Shown: positions 26,503-35,865, counted from the stretch's first letter. The stretch is DNA of 38,870 bases from Lachnospiraceae bacterium (GCA_022793375.1 JAAWCS010000083.1:1-38870); one strand, 5' to 3'. Numbers and translations: made by a program. The notes: a model not told the origin generated them from the letters alone.

Positions 26503-27594
26503 ATGGAGATGACATTGAGGTGGTATGGTTCTCAGCATGATACGGTAACGCTGGAGCAGATCCGCCAAATTCCCGGCGTGAAGGGGGTTATCACGACGCT
26601 GTATGATACCATGCCTGGCGAGGTGTGGAGCCGGCAGCAGATTCGGGCGATGAAAGCGGAGGTGGAAGCGGCCGGTCTGCATGTGGCGGGAATCGAGAGC
26701 GTAAATGTCCATGAGTCAATCAAGGCCGGAGCCGCCGACAGGGATATATATATCGACCATTACAGGCAGACACTTGAGAATCTGGGAGAAGAAGACATCC
26801 ATCTGGTGTGTTATAATTTTATGCCGGTCTTTGACTGGACCCGTACCGAACTGGCCCGCAGGCGTCCGGACGGCTCTACGGTTCTGGCGTATACCCAGAA
26901 AGCCGTAGATGAGCTGATTCCGGAGAACATGTTTACGTCAATTGCGGGTGATCTGAATGGCTCCATCATGCCGGGATGGGAGCCGGAACGCATGGAGCAG
27001 GTCAAAGAACTGTTTGCGATGTACAAAGGAATCAACGAGGAGAAGCTGTTTGAGAATCTTACCTATTTCCTGGAACGGATTATGCCGGTATGCGACCGAT
27101 ATGATATCAATATGGCGATTCATCCCGATGATCCGGCCTGGAGCGTATTTGGCCTGCCCCGTATTATCACAGGCAAGGAAAAGATTCAGCGAATGCTGAA
27201 AGTGGTAGAGAATCCTCACAATGGCGTCACATTCTGCTCCGGCTCTTACGGAACAAATCTGAAAAATGATTTACCGGATATGATTCGCTCTTTGAAAGGC
27301 CGGATTCATTTTGCCCATGTGCGGAATCTGAAATTCCATTCTGCGGAAGATTTTGAAGAGGCAGCCCATTTATCGTCGGACGGTTCTTTTGATATGTACG
27401 AAATTGTAAAAGCATTATATGAAATCGGGTTTAGTGGCCCGATTCGTCCCGATCATGGACGGATGATCTGGGGAGAAAAGGCCATGCCCGGCTATGGCCT
27501 GTATGACAGGGCTCTGGGGGCCGCTTATATCAATGGCTTATGGGAAGCGATTGAAAAGAATGCAAAGGCGCAAAAGGCGGGAGAAGAAAGATGA
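26503..27594 (+). CDS. uxuA: Mannonate dehydratase
   Basis: This 363-residue enzyme dehydrates D-mannonate to 2-keto-3-deoxy-D-gluconate (KDG). The N-terminus MTLRWYGSQHDTVTLEQIRQ is typical of UxuA. The metal-site residues known for this family are in place: His207 (AIHPDDP), Cys245 (TFCSGSYGT), His272 (HFAHVRN) and Asp317 (IRPDHGRM). It is the first gene of a five-gene glucuronate block. Its stop overlaps the uxuB start (ATGA), and a 32-bp gap separates it from the GH36 gene. Start choice: ATG 26503, with an AAGGAG about 12 bases upstream; ATG 26509 is an alternative with no effect on the domain. Confidence 0.96.
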   Translation: MEMTLRWYGSQHDTVTLEQIRQIPGVKGVITTLYDTMPGEVWSRQQIRAMKAEVEAAGLHVAGIESVNVHESIKAGAADRDIYIDHYRQTLENLGEEDIHLVCYNFMPVFDWTRTELARRRPDGSTVLAYTQKAVDELIPENMFTSIAGDLNGSIMPGWEPERMEQVKELFAMYKGINEEKLFENLTYFLERIMPVCDRYDINMAIHPDDPAWSVFGLPRIITGKEKIQRMLKVVENPHNGVTFCSGSYGTNLKNDLPDMIRSLKGRIHFAHVRNLKFHSAEDFEEAAHLSSDGSFDMYEIVKALYEIGFSGPIRPDHGRMIWGEKAMPGYGLYDRALGAAYINGLWEAIEKNAKAQKAGEER

Positions 27595-29198
27595 AGCTAA
27601 ACGATGACGAACTACAGAAGAAAGGACAGTGGGAGGCACGGGGCTACCGGCTGCCTCTGTTTGACCGAAAGAAGGTGCGCCAGGCCACCAGGGAAGCTCC
27701 GCTTTGGATTCATTTTGGCGCAGGGAATCTGTTTCGGGCTTTTCCGGCGAATCTGGCGCAGAAGCTGTTAGACACGGGAGTTCTGGACCGGGGGTTGATC
27801 GTGACCGAGGGTTCCCATTATGAAGTGGCAGAAAGAATTTATCGCTCGCATGATAATCTCTGCATTCTGGCCATGCTGAAATCCGATGGCAGCGTAGAAA
27901 AAACGGTGGTGGGAAGTATCATGGAGTCCTGCGTACTGGACCGCGAAAACTGTACGGAGTTTCAGCGTCTCGAAGAAATTTTCAAAAAAGACTCTTTGCA
28001 GATGGCGAGCTTTACCATCACGGAGAAGGGCTACCGTCTGACGGATGGCAAGGGAACGCTTCTGTCCTCAGTACGGGAGGATTTTGCGGCAGGCCCCGAG
28101 AAATCCGTAAGCTACATGGGGAAAATAGCGGCGCTTCTGTATGCCCGCTTTCGGGCGGGGGAAAAGCCGATCGCGCTGGTCAGTATGGACAACTGTTCCC
28201 ACAATGGCGATAAGCTGTATGGGGCGGTTCGCGCTTTTGCCGCCGCGTGGCAGGAGAACGGGCGGATCGAGGGAGATTTTCTAGGGTATGTAACCGATCG
28301 GGAAAAAGTATCGTTCCCGTGGAGCATGATCGATAAAATCACACCCAGGCCGGATGACGAGATAAAAAAGCTATTGGAGGAGGATGGAGTAGAAGAATTA
28401 GAACCGGTGGTGACGTCCCGGGGCGCTTATATCGCGCCGTTTGTCAATTCCGAGGAGTGCGAGTATCTGGTCATTGAGGACTGGTTTCCGGCAGGCCGCC
28501 CGAAACTGGAACAGGCTGGTGTTTTCTTTACGGACAGGGAAACCGTAGATAAGGTAGAGAAAATGAAGGTCTGTACCTGCTTAAACCCGCTGCATACGGC
28601 ATTGGCTGTGTTTGGCTGCCTGTTGGGCTATGAGAGAATTTCCCGGGAAATGCAGGACGACGATCTGAAAAGACTGGTGGAGCATATTGGCTATAAAGAA
28701 GGGCTGCCGGTGGTGACAGATCCTTTGATTCTGAATCCGAAAACGTTTATCGATACGGTATTGAATGTGCGCCTTCCCAACCCGTTTATGCCGGATACCC
28801 CGCAGAGGATTGCGACAGATACTTCGCAGAAACTGGCAGTCCGCTTTGGCGTGACGATCCGGGCCTATGCGGATTCTGAGGATCGGAATGTGGAGAAACT
28901 GGTTTCTATTCCCATGGTACTGGCCGGTTGGCTGCGTTATCTGATGGGAATCGATGATAAGGGAAATCCATTCCCGTTAAGCCCGGACCCGCTGATGGAT
29001 GAGATTCATTCCTATATAGCCGGATTCCGACTGGGAGAGGACGGGGATGTGAGCGCTTTACGGCCTTTGCTTGAGAATGAAGCAGTATTTGGCGTTAATT
29101 TGTACGAGGTGGGGATAGCGGACTGGGTATGTGGTTACTTACAAGAGATGTTGGCGGGGCCTGGGGCGGTACGGGCAGTTTTACAAAAATATGTATAA
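27591..29198 (+). CDS. uxuB: D-fructuronate reductase (mannitol dehydrogenase family)
   Basis: This 535-residue polyol dehydrogenase-family enzyme reduces D-fructuronate to D-mannonate with NADH. The Rossmann region is near residues 38-75 (WIHFGAGNLFRAFPANLAQK). The substrate-domain signature SMDNCSHNGDKL and the MIDKITPRPDDE segment fit the family. Placement directly after uxuA with a four-base overlap, and before eda and kdgK, supports fructuronate rather than mannitol or tagaturonate as substrate. The length is somewhat above the 480-490 residues of E. coli UxuB; this longer form is common in Clostridia as far as I recall. Confidence 0.92.
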   Translation: MKLNDDELQKKGQWEARGYRLPLFDRKKVRQATREAPLWIHFGAGNLFRAFPANLAQKLLDTGVLDRGLIVTEGSHYEVAERIYRSHDNLCILAMLKSDGSVEKTVVGSIMESCVLDRENCTEFQRLEEIFKKDSLQMASFTITEKGYRLTDGKGTLLSSVREDFAAGPEKSVSYMGKIAALLYARFRAGEKPIALVSMDNCSHNGDKLYGAVRAFAAAWQENGRIEGDFLGYVTDREKVSFPWSMIDKITPRPDDEIKKLLEEDGVEELEPVVTSRGAYIAPFVNSEECEYLVIEDWFPAGRPKLEQAGVFFTDRETVDKVEKMKVCTCLNPLHTALAVFGCLLGYERISREMQDDDLKRLVEHIGYKEGLPVVTDPLILNPKTFIDTVLNVRLPNPFMPDTPQRIATDTSQKLAVRFGVTIRAYADSEDRNVEKLVSIPMVLAGWLRYLMGIDDKGNPFPLSPDPLMDEIHSYIAGFRLGEDGDVSALRPLLENEAVFGVNLYEVGIADWVCGYLQEMLAGPGAVRAVLQKYV

Positions 29199-29216
29199 CC
29201 AGTGAGGAAAAAGAAA

Positions 29217-29855
29217 ATGGAACAGATCATGGAGCAGATTTACAGGATTGGCATTATCCCTGTCGTTGTTTTGAAAGACGCGGGAAACGCCCTGGCTTTA
29301 GGCAGAGCCTTGTGCGAGAGTGGGCTGCCCTGTGCGGAGGTCACCTTTCGTACGGACGCGGCAGAGGCATCGATTTCCCTTTTGGCACAGAATGAGCCGA
29401 AGCTTTTAGTAGGAGCAGGCACTGTACTGACCGTAGAACAGGCAGATTGCGCGATAAAGGCGGGAGCCAAATTTATTGTAAGCCCAGGACTGAATCCAAA
29501 ACTGGTGCGGCACTGCCAGGAAAAGGAAATCCCTGTAATTCCGGGGATTCTCACGCCATCGGAGATTGAACAGGCGTTGGAATTGGGACTGGAAGTAGTG
29601 AAATTTTTTCCGGCCGAACCTGCAGGTGGTTTACCCATGATAAAAGCGATGGGGGCAGCGTATACAAAGTTAAGATTTATGCCTACAGGGGGAATTACCA
29701 TAGAGAATGTATCAGAATATCTGAAATGTGATAAGATTCTTGCCTGCGGCGGAAGCTGGATGGTGAAAGAGGCGCTCGTCGATGCCGGGCGTTATGAAGA
29801 GATTGCCACGCTGTGCAGGCAGGCTGCCGGAGTGGTGAAAGCGATCCGGGGCTGA
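29217..29855 (+). CDS. eda: 2-keto-3-deoxy-6-phosphogluconate (KDPG) aldolase
   Basis: The product is 212 residues, a class I aldolase splitting KDPG into pyruvate and glyceraldehyde-3-phosphate; this type often also handles 4-hydroxy-2-oxoglutarate. The Schiff-base lysine is Lys129 in EVVKFFPAE and the catalytic Glu is Glu41 in CAEVTFRTD. The phosphate-binding PTGGI motif follows. A GTG at 29202 lies in frame, but its GAGG is itself the ribosome site for ATG 29217 (spacing 9), so ATG 29217 is preferred. It lies 18 bp after uxuB and is followed by the largest gap in the train (66 bp). Confidence 0.95.
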   Translation: MEQIMEQIYRIGIIPVVVLKDAGNALALGRALCESGLPCAEVTFRTDAAEASISLLAQNEPKLLVGAGTVLTVEQADCAIKAGAKFIVSPGLNPKLVRHCQEKEIPVIPGILTPSEIEQALELGLEVVKFFPAEPAGGLPMIKAMGAAYTKLRFMPTGGITIENVSEYLKCDKILACGGSWMVKEALVDAGRYEEIATLCRQAAGVVKAIRG

Positions 29856-29921
29856 CGGAGCGGCCCAAAAGTAGCTGTAAGAAGTTTTGAATGGTCTGTT
29901 TACAGAGAGGGGAGAGAAAAT

Positions 29922-30947
29922 ATGGGCAAAAAAGTAGTTACATTTGGCGAACTGATGCTGCGCCTGGCGCCTGCCGGTTCCTATCGTTTTGTACAGGCGG
30001 AGAGCTTTGGGGCAACCTACGGGGGCGGCGAGGCGAATGTCGCAGTGTCATTGGCAAACTATGGGTTGGAGGCATTTTTTGTAACAAAACTGCCAGAACA
30101 CGAAATTGGCCAGGCGGCAGTCAATTCTCTGCGCCGCTATGGCGTAAATACTTCCTATATTACCCGAGGGGGAGAACGGATCGGAATTTATTTTCTGGAA
30201 AAGGGGGCTTCCCAACGCCCATCCAAGGTGATATATGATCGTGCAGGCTCTGCCATTGCTACGGCGGCGGCAGAGGATTTTGACTGGGACCGGATTTTTG
30301 AAGGGATGGACTGGTTTCACTTTACAGGAATCACGCCGGCGCTTGGCGACGGTGTCGCGGCAATCTGCCTGGAAGCGTGTAAAGCAGCTAAAGACCATGG
30401 CGTGAAAATTTCCTGTGATTTGAACTACCGAAAGAAGCTGTGGCCGAGGGAGAAGGCCGGGCGCGTTATGGCTGAATTGTGCCGCTATGTGGATGTCTGC
30501 ATTGTCAATGAGGAGGATGCGGCAGATGTATTTGGTATTTGTGCGGCAGACAGCAATGTAACAGCGGGAGAATTGAACCAAAATGGTTATAAAGATGTGG
30601 CAAGGCAGCTTGCGCATCGTTTTGGGTTTGAAATGGTGGCAATTACCTTGAGGGAGTCGTTGTCCGCAGATGATAATAACTGGTCTGCTATGCTTTATGA
30701 CGGAGAAGAATTCTATTTTAGCCAAAGATATAAGATGCATATTGTAGACCGGGTGGGCGGTGGCGACAGCTTTGGAGCAGGTCTGATTTATGCTGTTTTA
30801 AACGGAAGTCATCCTCAAGAAGCGGTTGAGTTTGCGGTGGCGGCTTCTTGCCTGAAACACTCTATTGAAGGGGATTATAATATGGTATCGGCGATGGAAG
30901 TGCGGGCTCTGGCGGGCGGAAACGGTTCGGGCCGTGTGCAGAGATGA
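29922..30947 (+). CDS. kdgK: 2-keto-3-deoxygluconate kinase (PfkB family)
   Basis: This 341-residue PfkB/ribokinase-family sugar kinase has the N-terminal signature YGGGEANVAVSLANYG and the ATP-binding/catalytic signature DRVGGGDSFGAG, with catalytic base Asp282. It is assigned to KDG because it sits between eda and uxaC in a glucuronate block and starts GKKVVTFGELMLRLAP, as in KdgK proteins. It produces KDPG for the aldolase encoded just upstream. A purine-rich GAGAGGGGAGAG ribosome site lies before the ATG. Other PfkB substrates are possible from sequence alone, but the context is strong. Confidence 0.92.
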   Translation: MGKKVVTFGELMLRLAPAGSYRFVQAESFGATYGGGEANVAVSLANYGLEAFFVTKLPEHEIGQAAVNSLRRYGVNTSYITRGGERIGIYFLEKGASQRPSKVIYDRAGSAIATAAAEDFDWDRIFEGMDWFHFTGITPALGDGVAAICLEACKAAKDHGVKISCDLNYRKKLWPREKAGRVMAELCRYVDVCIVNEEDAADVFGICAADSNVTAGELNQNGYKDVARQLAHRFGFEMVAITLRESLSADDNNWSAMLYDGEEFYFSQRYKMHIVDRVGGGDSFGAGLIYAVLNGSHPQEAVEFAVAASCLKHSIEGDYNMVSAMEVRALAGGNGSGRVQR

Positions 30948-30956
30948 GGAAATGAG

Positions 30957-32375
30957 ATGCAGGAATTTTTGAATGATGATTTTTTGCTGTCCACGCAGAC
31001 AGCAAAGTGGTTATATCATGAACATGGGGAAAAAATGCCGATTATTGATTTTCATAATCATTTGAATCCCAAAGAAATATATGAGGACCACTGTTATGAG
31101 AATCTGACGCAGGCGTGGTTAGGCGGGGATCATTATAAGTGGCGTGCCATGAGGGCGGCGGGAGTCCCGGAATGTCTGATTACCGGAAACGGCGGCGACT
31201 ATGAGAAATTCTTAGCCTGGGCCAAGACGGTGCAGGCCGCGATCGGCAATCCCCTGTATCACTGGACACATCTGGAACTGCGGCGGTATTTTGGCGTTAC
31301 GGAACCGCTAAATCCGGCCAGTGCCCCAGGTATCTGGGAAGCCTGTAATGCCAGACTGCGCTCGCGGGAGTATTCGGTAAGAGGCCTTTTGCGCAGGCAG
31401 GGCGTTCGAGTGCTGTGTACAACGGATGACCCGGTCGATTCTCTCGAATATCACCGCAAGCTAAGGGAAAAGGTGTTAGGGATTCGCGTGCTTCCGACCT
31501 TTCGCCCGGAAAAGGCCATGGGGCTTGAGAAGCCGGATTATCTGGTGTATCTGGATCGTCTGGGACAGGCGGCCGGGGTGGAGATCAAAGAGGCGCAGGA
31601 TGTATATACGGCGCTTACGAAACGCCTGTTGTTTTTTGTGGAAAATGGATGCCGGGTCAGTGACCACAGCTTAGAGGGCTCTTTTTATACGGCATCCGGG
31701 TATGAAGAAGTGAAGCGGATTTTTGAAAAACGCAAAAGAGGCGAGGCTCTGACAGAGAGGGAGTGCGCTGCTTTCCGGGGATGGTTATTGGCGAAACTGG
31801 GACGGGAATATGCCCGTTATGATATGGTTATGCAGCTTCATATCGGAGCGCTGCGCAATAATTCCACCCGGCTTTCTCGCTGCCTGGGAGCGGATGCGGG
31901 ACTGGACAGCATAAATGACTTTTATTATGCCAGGGAACTGTCAGAACTGTTAGACGCGATGGATCAGACGGATGAACTGCCAAGAAGCATTTTATATTAC
32001 TTAAATCCCAAAGATGCGGATATGTTAGCGGCCATGGCCGGAAACTTCCAGAGCAATGAGAAGGGCATTCGGGGAAAGGTGCAGCTGGGAAGCGCCTGGT
32101 GGTTCTGCGATCACAAGGCCGGGATGGAACGCCAATTGGAAACACTGGCGAATGTGGGAATGTTATCAACGTTTGTAGGCATGCTGACAGATTCGCGCAG
32201 CTTCCTTTCGTTTCCCCGACATGAGTATTTTCGCCGGATTTTATGTAATAAGATTGGCACATGGGTAGAAGCGGGCGAATATCCGGCGGACAGGGAATAT
32301 CTGGGGAAACTGGTGGAGGACATTTGCTATCGGAACGCCGATGAATTTTTTGGTTTCTCCTGCCAGGGAGAGTGA
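30957..32375 (+). CDS. uxaC: Glucuronate (uronate) isomerase
   Basis: This 472-residue enzyme interconverts D-glucuronate and D-fructuronate (and can act on galacturonate/tagaturonate). The N-terminal metal motif IIDFHNHLNPKEIYEDH is diagnostic of UxaC in the amidohydrolase superfamily. Other family features are LCTTDDPVDSLEYH, RVLPTFRPEKAM and the late VGMLTDSRSFLSFPRHEYFR. The length fits the family. The start is 9 bp after kdgK, with GAGGAAATGAG as ribosome site. It is the entry step of the pathway, although it is encoded last in the block. Confidence 0.97.
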   Translation: MQEFLNDDFLLSTQTAKWLYHEHGEKMPIIDFHNHLNPKEIYEDHCYENLTQAWLGGDHYKWRAMRAAGVPECLITGNGGDYEKFLAWAKTVQAAIGNPLYHWTHLELRRYFGVTEPLNPASAPGIWEACNARLRSREYSVRGLLRRQGVRVLCTTDDPVDSLEYHRKLREKVLGIRVLPTFRPEKAMGLEKPDYLVYLDRLGQAAGVEIKEAQDVYTALTKRLLFFVENGCRVSDHSLEGSFYTASGYEEVKRIFEKRKRGEALTERECAAFRGWLLAKLGREYARYDMVMQLHIGALRNNSTRLSRCLGADAGLDSINDFYYARELSELLDAMDQTDELPRSILYYLNPKDADMLAAMAGNFQSNEKGIRGKVQLGSAWWFCDHKAGMERQLETLANVGMLSTFVGMLTDSRSFLSFPRHEYFRRILCNKIGTWVEAGEYPADREYLGKLVEDICYRNADEFFGFSCQGE

Positions 32376-32405
32376 AAGAAGCCGGACGAAGGAGAGTACG
32401 AAAAA

Positions 32406-34733
32406 ATGAAAAAATGGAAACGATATCAATATTTACCGATGCTCCCTCTGGGAGAGGATGGCCGGATGGCGACGGGATGCCAGGAGCACATCCGTCTGTC
32501 CCGGCAGGCGGCTTCTGAGGGAATGGTGTTGTTAAAAAACGAAGGGCATTTGCTGCCTTTAAGAGAGGGAAGCCGGGTGGCTCTTTTTGGCAAGGGCAGC
32601 GTAGATTATGTCAAAGGCGGCGGAGGCAGCGGCGATGTGACCGTGGCTTATATCCGAAACCTCTGTGATGGCATGGAAGAGAAAGCAGCCGAGGGCAAAG
32701 TGGAAGTGTTTGCCCCACTGCATGAGTTTTACCGGGAGGATGTGGCCAGGCAGAGAGAGGCAGGGAAGGAACCGGGCAATACGGTGGAGCCTGAGATGCC
32801 GCTTGCGTTACTTTTGGAAGCGGCTGCCGCCTGTGATATAGCGGTCATCAGTATTTGCCGATTCTCCCGTGAGGGGAGTGACCGAAAGGGCGAGCCGGAT
32901 GATGGCGACTTCTATTTGTCCTATGAGGAACAGAAGCTGGTATCGGATGTCTGCCGCTTCTTTGAGCGTGTTGCGGTCGTGTTAAACGTAGGGGGTATCT
33001 TAGACAGCAGTTGGTTTGTGGACAATCCAAAAATCCAGGCGGTACTGCTGGCCTGGCAGGGTGGTATGGAAGGAGCCATGGCAGAGGCGGATATCCTGTG
33101 CGGGGATGTTTGTCCGTCCGGTAAGCTGACAGATACCTTTGCGGGCTCCTTTGACGATTATCCGTCCTCGGCGAATTTCCATGAGTCAGAGGACTATGTC
33201 TGCTATACCGACGATATTTTTGTGGGCTACCGTTATTTTGAGACGATTCCGGGGGCAGCCGGGAAGGTGAATTATCCCTTCGGGTTTGGCCTGTCTTACA
33301 CGACCTTTGCGATAAAAACGCTGTCGGCAGGAGAGAAAGACGGCCAGATATTCCTAAGTATCCGTGTGGAAAATACAGGAAAGACGGCAGGCAGGGAAGT
33401 CGTGCAGGTTTATACGGCGGCTCCTAAGTGTCGCCTGGAGATGCCGGGGCGGGAACTGCGGGCCTTTGAAAAGACCAAGTTGTTAAAGCCGGGAGAGGAG
33501 CAGACATTGACGTTGGCTTTCCCTGTGACAGATTTGGCCGTTTATGATGAGAAAAAGGCAGCTTTTATCCTGATGGAAGGGAGCTACTTGGTTCTGGCAG
33601 GCAACAGTGTCCGTTCTCTGGAAACCGCTTTTTGCTTTGTAAATAAGCAGGAGCGCGTGACCCGACAGCTGCAAAACCGCTGTGTGCCGGCGAAGCTGCC
33701 CTGTCGTCTGAAAGCGGACGGAAGCTTTGAAACATTGGAAACAAAGGAATATCCGATGCCATATGATACGTCTGGCTGGCCGGAGAAAATGGAGTGGGAG
33801 GCAGAGCATATCCTGCCGGATCTGACGGGAATCCATACCCCAGAGGGACGCCTTACTCTGGAACAGGTGGCTGCGGGGGAAACGACGATGGAGGAGTTTC
33901 TTGACCATTTGACAGAGGAAGAACTTATCACGCTGTCCGGCGGTACGCCAAACCGGGGCGTGGCGGATACCTGTGGGCTCGGCGGACTGGATTATCTGGG
34001 GATTCCGGCGATTATGACGGCGGATGGCCCGGCCGGGCTTCGGATTAAGGCGGACCGGGGGATCAAGACGACTGCCTGGCCGGTGGCGACGTTACTTGCC
34101 TGTACCTGGGATTCGGAGTTGGTTTACCAGGTCGGAGCGGCAGCGGCAAAGGAGGTAAGGGAAAATCATATCGGTATGTGGTTAACTCCTGCCATCAATA
34201 TTCACAGAAGCCCTTTATGCGGCCGGAATTTTGAGTATTACTCGGAAGATCCGCTCGTGGCCGGAAAACTGGCGGCCGCCATGGTGCGGGGAATCCAGGA
34301 TCAGAATATCTCCGCCTGCGTCAAGCATTTCTGCTGCAACAATAAGGAGACCAACCGATCGGAGAGCGATTCCTGCGTTTCAGAGCGGGCGCTTCGGGAA
34401 ATCTATCTCAAAGCATTTGAGATTGTCGTGTCGGAAAGCCGGGTTTGGGCGGTGATGACGTCTTATAATCGGGTAAACGGCGAGTTCCCTTCCGAAAGCA
34501 GCGAATTGCTGCAGGGGATTTTACGGGAGGAATGGGGATATGACGGCCTGGTGATAACAGACTGGGTAAATCATGCAGAACCATACCGGGAGCTTCGGGC
34601 GGGCAATCATGTCAGGATGCCTCATGGAAGCCCAAAGCGGCTGCAGAAAGCGATGGAAGAGGGATTGCTTACAAGAGAGGATCTGAAACGTAGCGTACGC
34701 AAAGTATTGGAATTTATGATGAAGCTAGAATGA
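32406..34733 (+). CDS. Circularly permuted glycoside hydrolase family 3 enzyme (beta-glucosidase/beta-xylosidase type)
   Basis: This 775-residue cytoplasmic enzyme has its domains in swapped order. The GH3 C-terminal alpha/beta sandwich comes first (about 20-225: RQAASEGMVLLKNEGHLLPL), then a fibronectin-III-like domain (about 305-395: VENTGKTAGREVVQVY). The catalytic (beta/alpha)8 domain is last (about 490-770), with MTADGPAGLR, CVKHFCCNNKETNR and the nucleophile Asp719 in GLVITDWVNH. This permuted arrangement is known for rumen and gut Clostridia enzymes such as Butyrivibrio and Ruminococcus beta-glucosidases. It removes terminal beta-linked glucose, xylose or a related residue from imported fragments. 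The end overlaps the GH43-like gene by four bases. Confidence 0.93.
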   Translation: MKKWKRYQYLPMLPLGEDGRMATGCQEHIRLSRQAASEGMVLLKNEGHLLPLREGSRVALFGKGSVDYVKGGGGSGDVTVAYIRNLCDGMEEKAAEGKVEVFAPLHEFYREDVARQREAGKEPGNTVEPEMPLALLLEAAAACDIAVISICRFSREGSDRKGEPDDGDFYLSYEEQKLVSDVCRFFERVAVVLNVGGILDSSWFVDNPKIQAVLLAWQGGMEGAMAEADILCGDVCPSGKLTDTFAGSFDDYPSSANFHESEDYVCYTDDIFVGYRYFETIPGAAGKVNYPFGFGLSYTTFAIKTLSAGEKDGQIFLSIRVENTGKTAGREVVQVYTAAPKCRLEMPGRELRAFEKTKLLKPGEEQTLTLAFPVTDLAVYDEKKAAFILMEGSYLVLAGNSVRSLETAFCFVNKQERVTRQLQNRCVPAKLPCRLKADGSFETLETKEYPMPYDTSGWPEKMEWEAEHILPDLTGIHTPEGRLTLEQVAAGETTMEEFLDHLTEEELITLSGGTPNRGVADTCGLGGLDYLGIPAIMTADGPAGLRIKADRGIKTTAWPVATLLACTWDSELVYQVGAAAAKEVRENHIGMWLTPAINIHRSPLCGRNFEYYSEDPLVAGKLAAAMVRGIQDQNISACVKHFCCNNKETNRSESDSCVSERALREIYLKAFEIVVSESRVWAVMTSYNRVNGEFPSESSELLQGILREEWGYDGLVITDWVNHAEPYRELRAGNHVRMPHGSPKRLQKAMEEGLLTREDLKRSVRKVLEFMMKLE

Positions 34734-35707
34734 GGGAAATTTACCTGGCAGCGGATCAGGAAAACAGAGAAAGGAAAACGGTGAATCAAATGAGGTATAC
34801 CGACAGTTCCCGAGGGAAAAACATGGCAAAAGACCCTGCGGTAGTGCGTTTTCGGGGGAAATATCTAATGTATTATTCTATCCCACCTCAACCGGGATTT
34901 CATGTGGGATGGGGAATCGGCATTGCCGCCAGTGAGGATCTGGAAAACTGGGAGAAAATAGCGGATTTGGAGGAATCGGGTGCTTTGGAGGAAAGCGGAA
35001 TCTGCGCGCCGGGAGCGCTTGTGTACGATGGGAAGGTGCATTTATTTTATCAGACATACGGACGCTTTGAAAAAGATGCCATCTGCCATGCCTGGTCCGA
35101 GGACGGTATACATTTTACAAGAAACGCCACAAATCCCATCGTAAGGGCGCAAGGAACGTGGAATAACGGGCGAGCTATCGATGCGGATGTGTGTATTTTT
35201 CATGGGGAGCTGTACCTGTATTTTGCAACCAGAGATCCGCAGGGGCAGATTCAGATGCAGGGGGTGAGCCGGGCGCCTTTAGACGGCCGTTTTGAAAGGG
35301 AGAGTTGGCATCAGTGCTGCACGGAGGCTATTTTGAAGCCGGAGCTTCTATGGGAGCAGGAATGCATTGAAGCCGCCGCTACCCTTGTAAGAAATGAGAA
35401 GGTCTACATGTTTTACGCAGGGGCATACAATAACTGCCCTCAGCAGATCGGCGTGGCCGTTAGCGAGGATGGGATTCACTTTCAAAGGATGCAGAAGGAG
35501 CCGATTGTAAAAAACGGGGAGCCGGGCAGTTGGAACTGTTCGGAGTCCGGGCATCCCTATGTTTTTGAAGATGAGGACGAAAGGGTGTATCTGTTTTACC
35601 AGGGAAACAATGACAATGGCGAATCCTGGTATCTGTCTAAAGTGGAAATCGGCTTTGACGGCGGGAAGCCTTATGTGAAGCCGGCAGAGGGAGAGTGTTT
35701 TTTATGA
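34730..35707 (+). CDS. Five-bladed propeller glycosidase, GH43-like
   Basis: The product is 325 residues with no signal peptide. The GH43-type catalytic triad can be placed: Asp35 in AKDPAVVRFRGKYLMYYS, Asp151 in AIDADVCIFHGELYLYF and Glu214 in CIEAAATLVRNEKVYMFYAG. Repeated blade strands (DGKVHLFYQTYG, EDGIHF twice) fit a five-bladed propeller. Likely substrates are arabinosides, xylosides or galactosides; GH32/68/117-related groups cannot be excluded. The ATG at 34730 overlaps the GH3 stop. An in-frame GTG at 34781 has a better ribosome site (AAAGGA, five bases upstream), and the first 17 residues do not look conserved, so the true start may be 34781. It is the last gene of the long train. 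Confidence 0.82.
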   Translation: MREIYLAADQENRERKTVNQMRYTDSSRGKNMAKDPAVVRFRGKYLMYYSIPPQPGFHVGWGIGIAASEDLENWEKIADLEESGALEESGICAPGALVYDGKVHLFYQTYGRFEKDAICHAWSEDGIHFTRNATNPIVRAQGTWNNGRAIDADVCIFHGELYLYFATRDPQGQIQMQGVSRAPLDGRFERESWHQCCTEAILKPELLWEQECIEAAATLVRNEKVYMFYAGAYNNCPQQIGVAVSEDGIHFQRMQKEPIVKNGEPGSWNCSESGHPYVFEDEDERVYLFYQGNNDNGESWYLSKVEIGFDGGKPYVKPAEGECFL

Positions 35708-35802
35708 TTGCAAAGACTTTATAAGAGTCCATGAAAAGAAATTTCCTTACACACCAAAAAGGCTACAATTGAATATTTTAGTTTGGCAGCCTGTTCCAAA
35801 AG

Positions 35803-35865
35803 CATAAAAACCAGAGGTATCCGTGTGCGGCGTTATGGCCGTGTGCGGGTATTTCTGGTTTTATG
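35803..35865 (+). terminator. Long RNA hairpin downstream of the glycan operon, possible terminator
   Basis: The segment from CATAAAAACCAGAGG to TTTCTGGTTTTATG folds into a stem of about 28 pairs with one bulged A and a loop of about 5 bases (GTTAT). All positions pair as Watson-Crick or G-U in the + strand RNA. On the - strand the same positions would be A-C mismatches, so the structure is directional and fits rightward transcription. It lies 96 bp after the last operon stop and 22 bp before the end of the leftward XRE remnant. There is no separate long T tract; the U run lies in the closing arm, so efficient termination is a guess. Confidence 0.5.

Noticed and set aside
29875-29905. CTGTAA/TTACAG inverted repeat in the 66-bp eda-kdgK gap
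   Set aside because: Six base pairs with a 19-base loop and no T run; too weak to call a terminator or processing site.
35708-35802. Short inverted repeats (GACTTT/AGAGTC, AGGCT/AGCCT) right after the GH43-like gene
   Set aside because: Stems are five or six pairs, one has a long loop, and neither has a following T run; the long hairpin at 35803 is the better terminator candidate.
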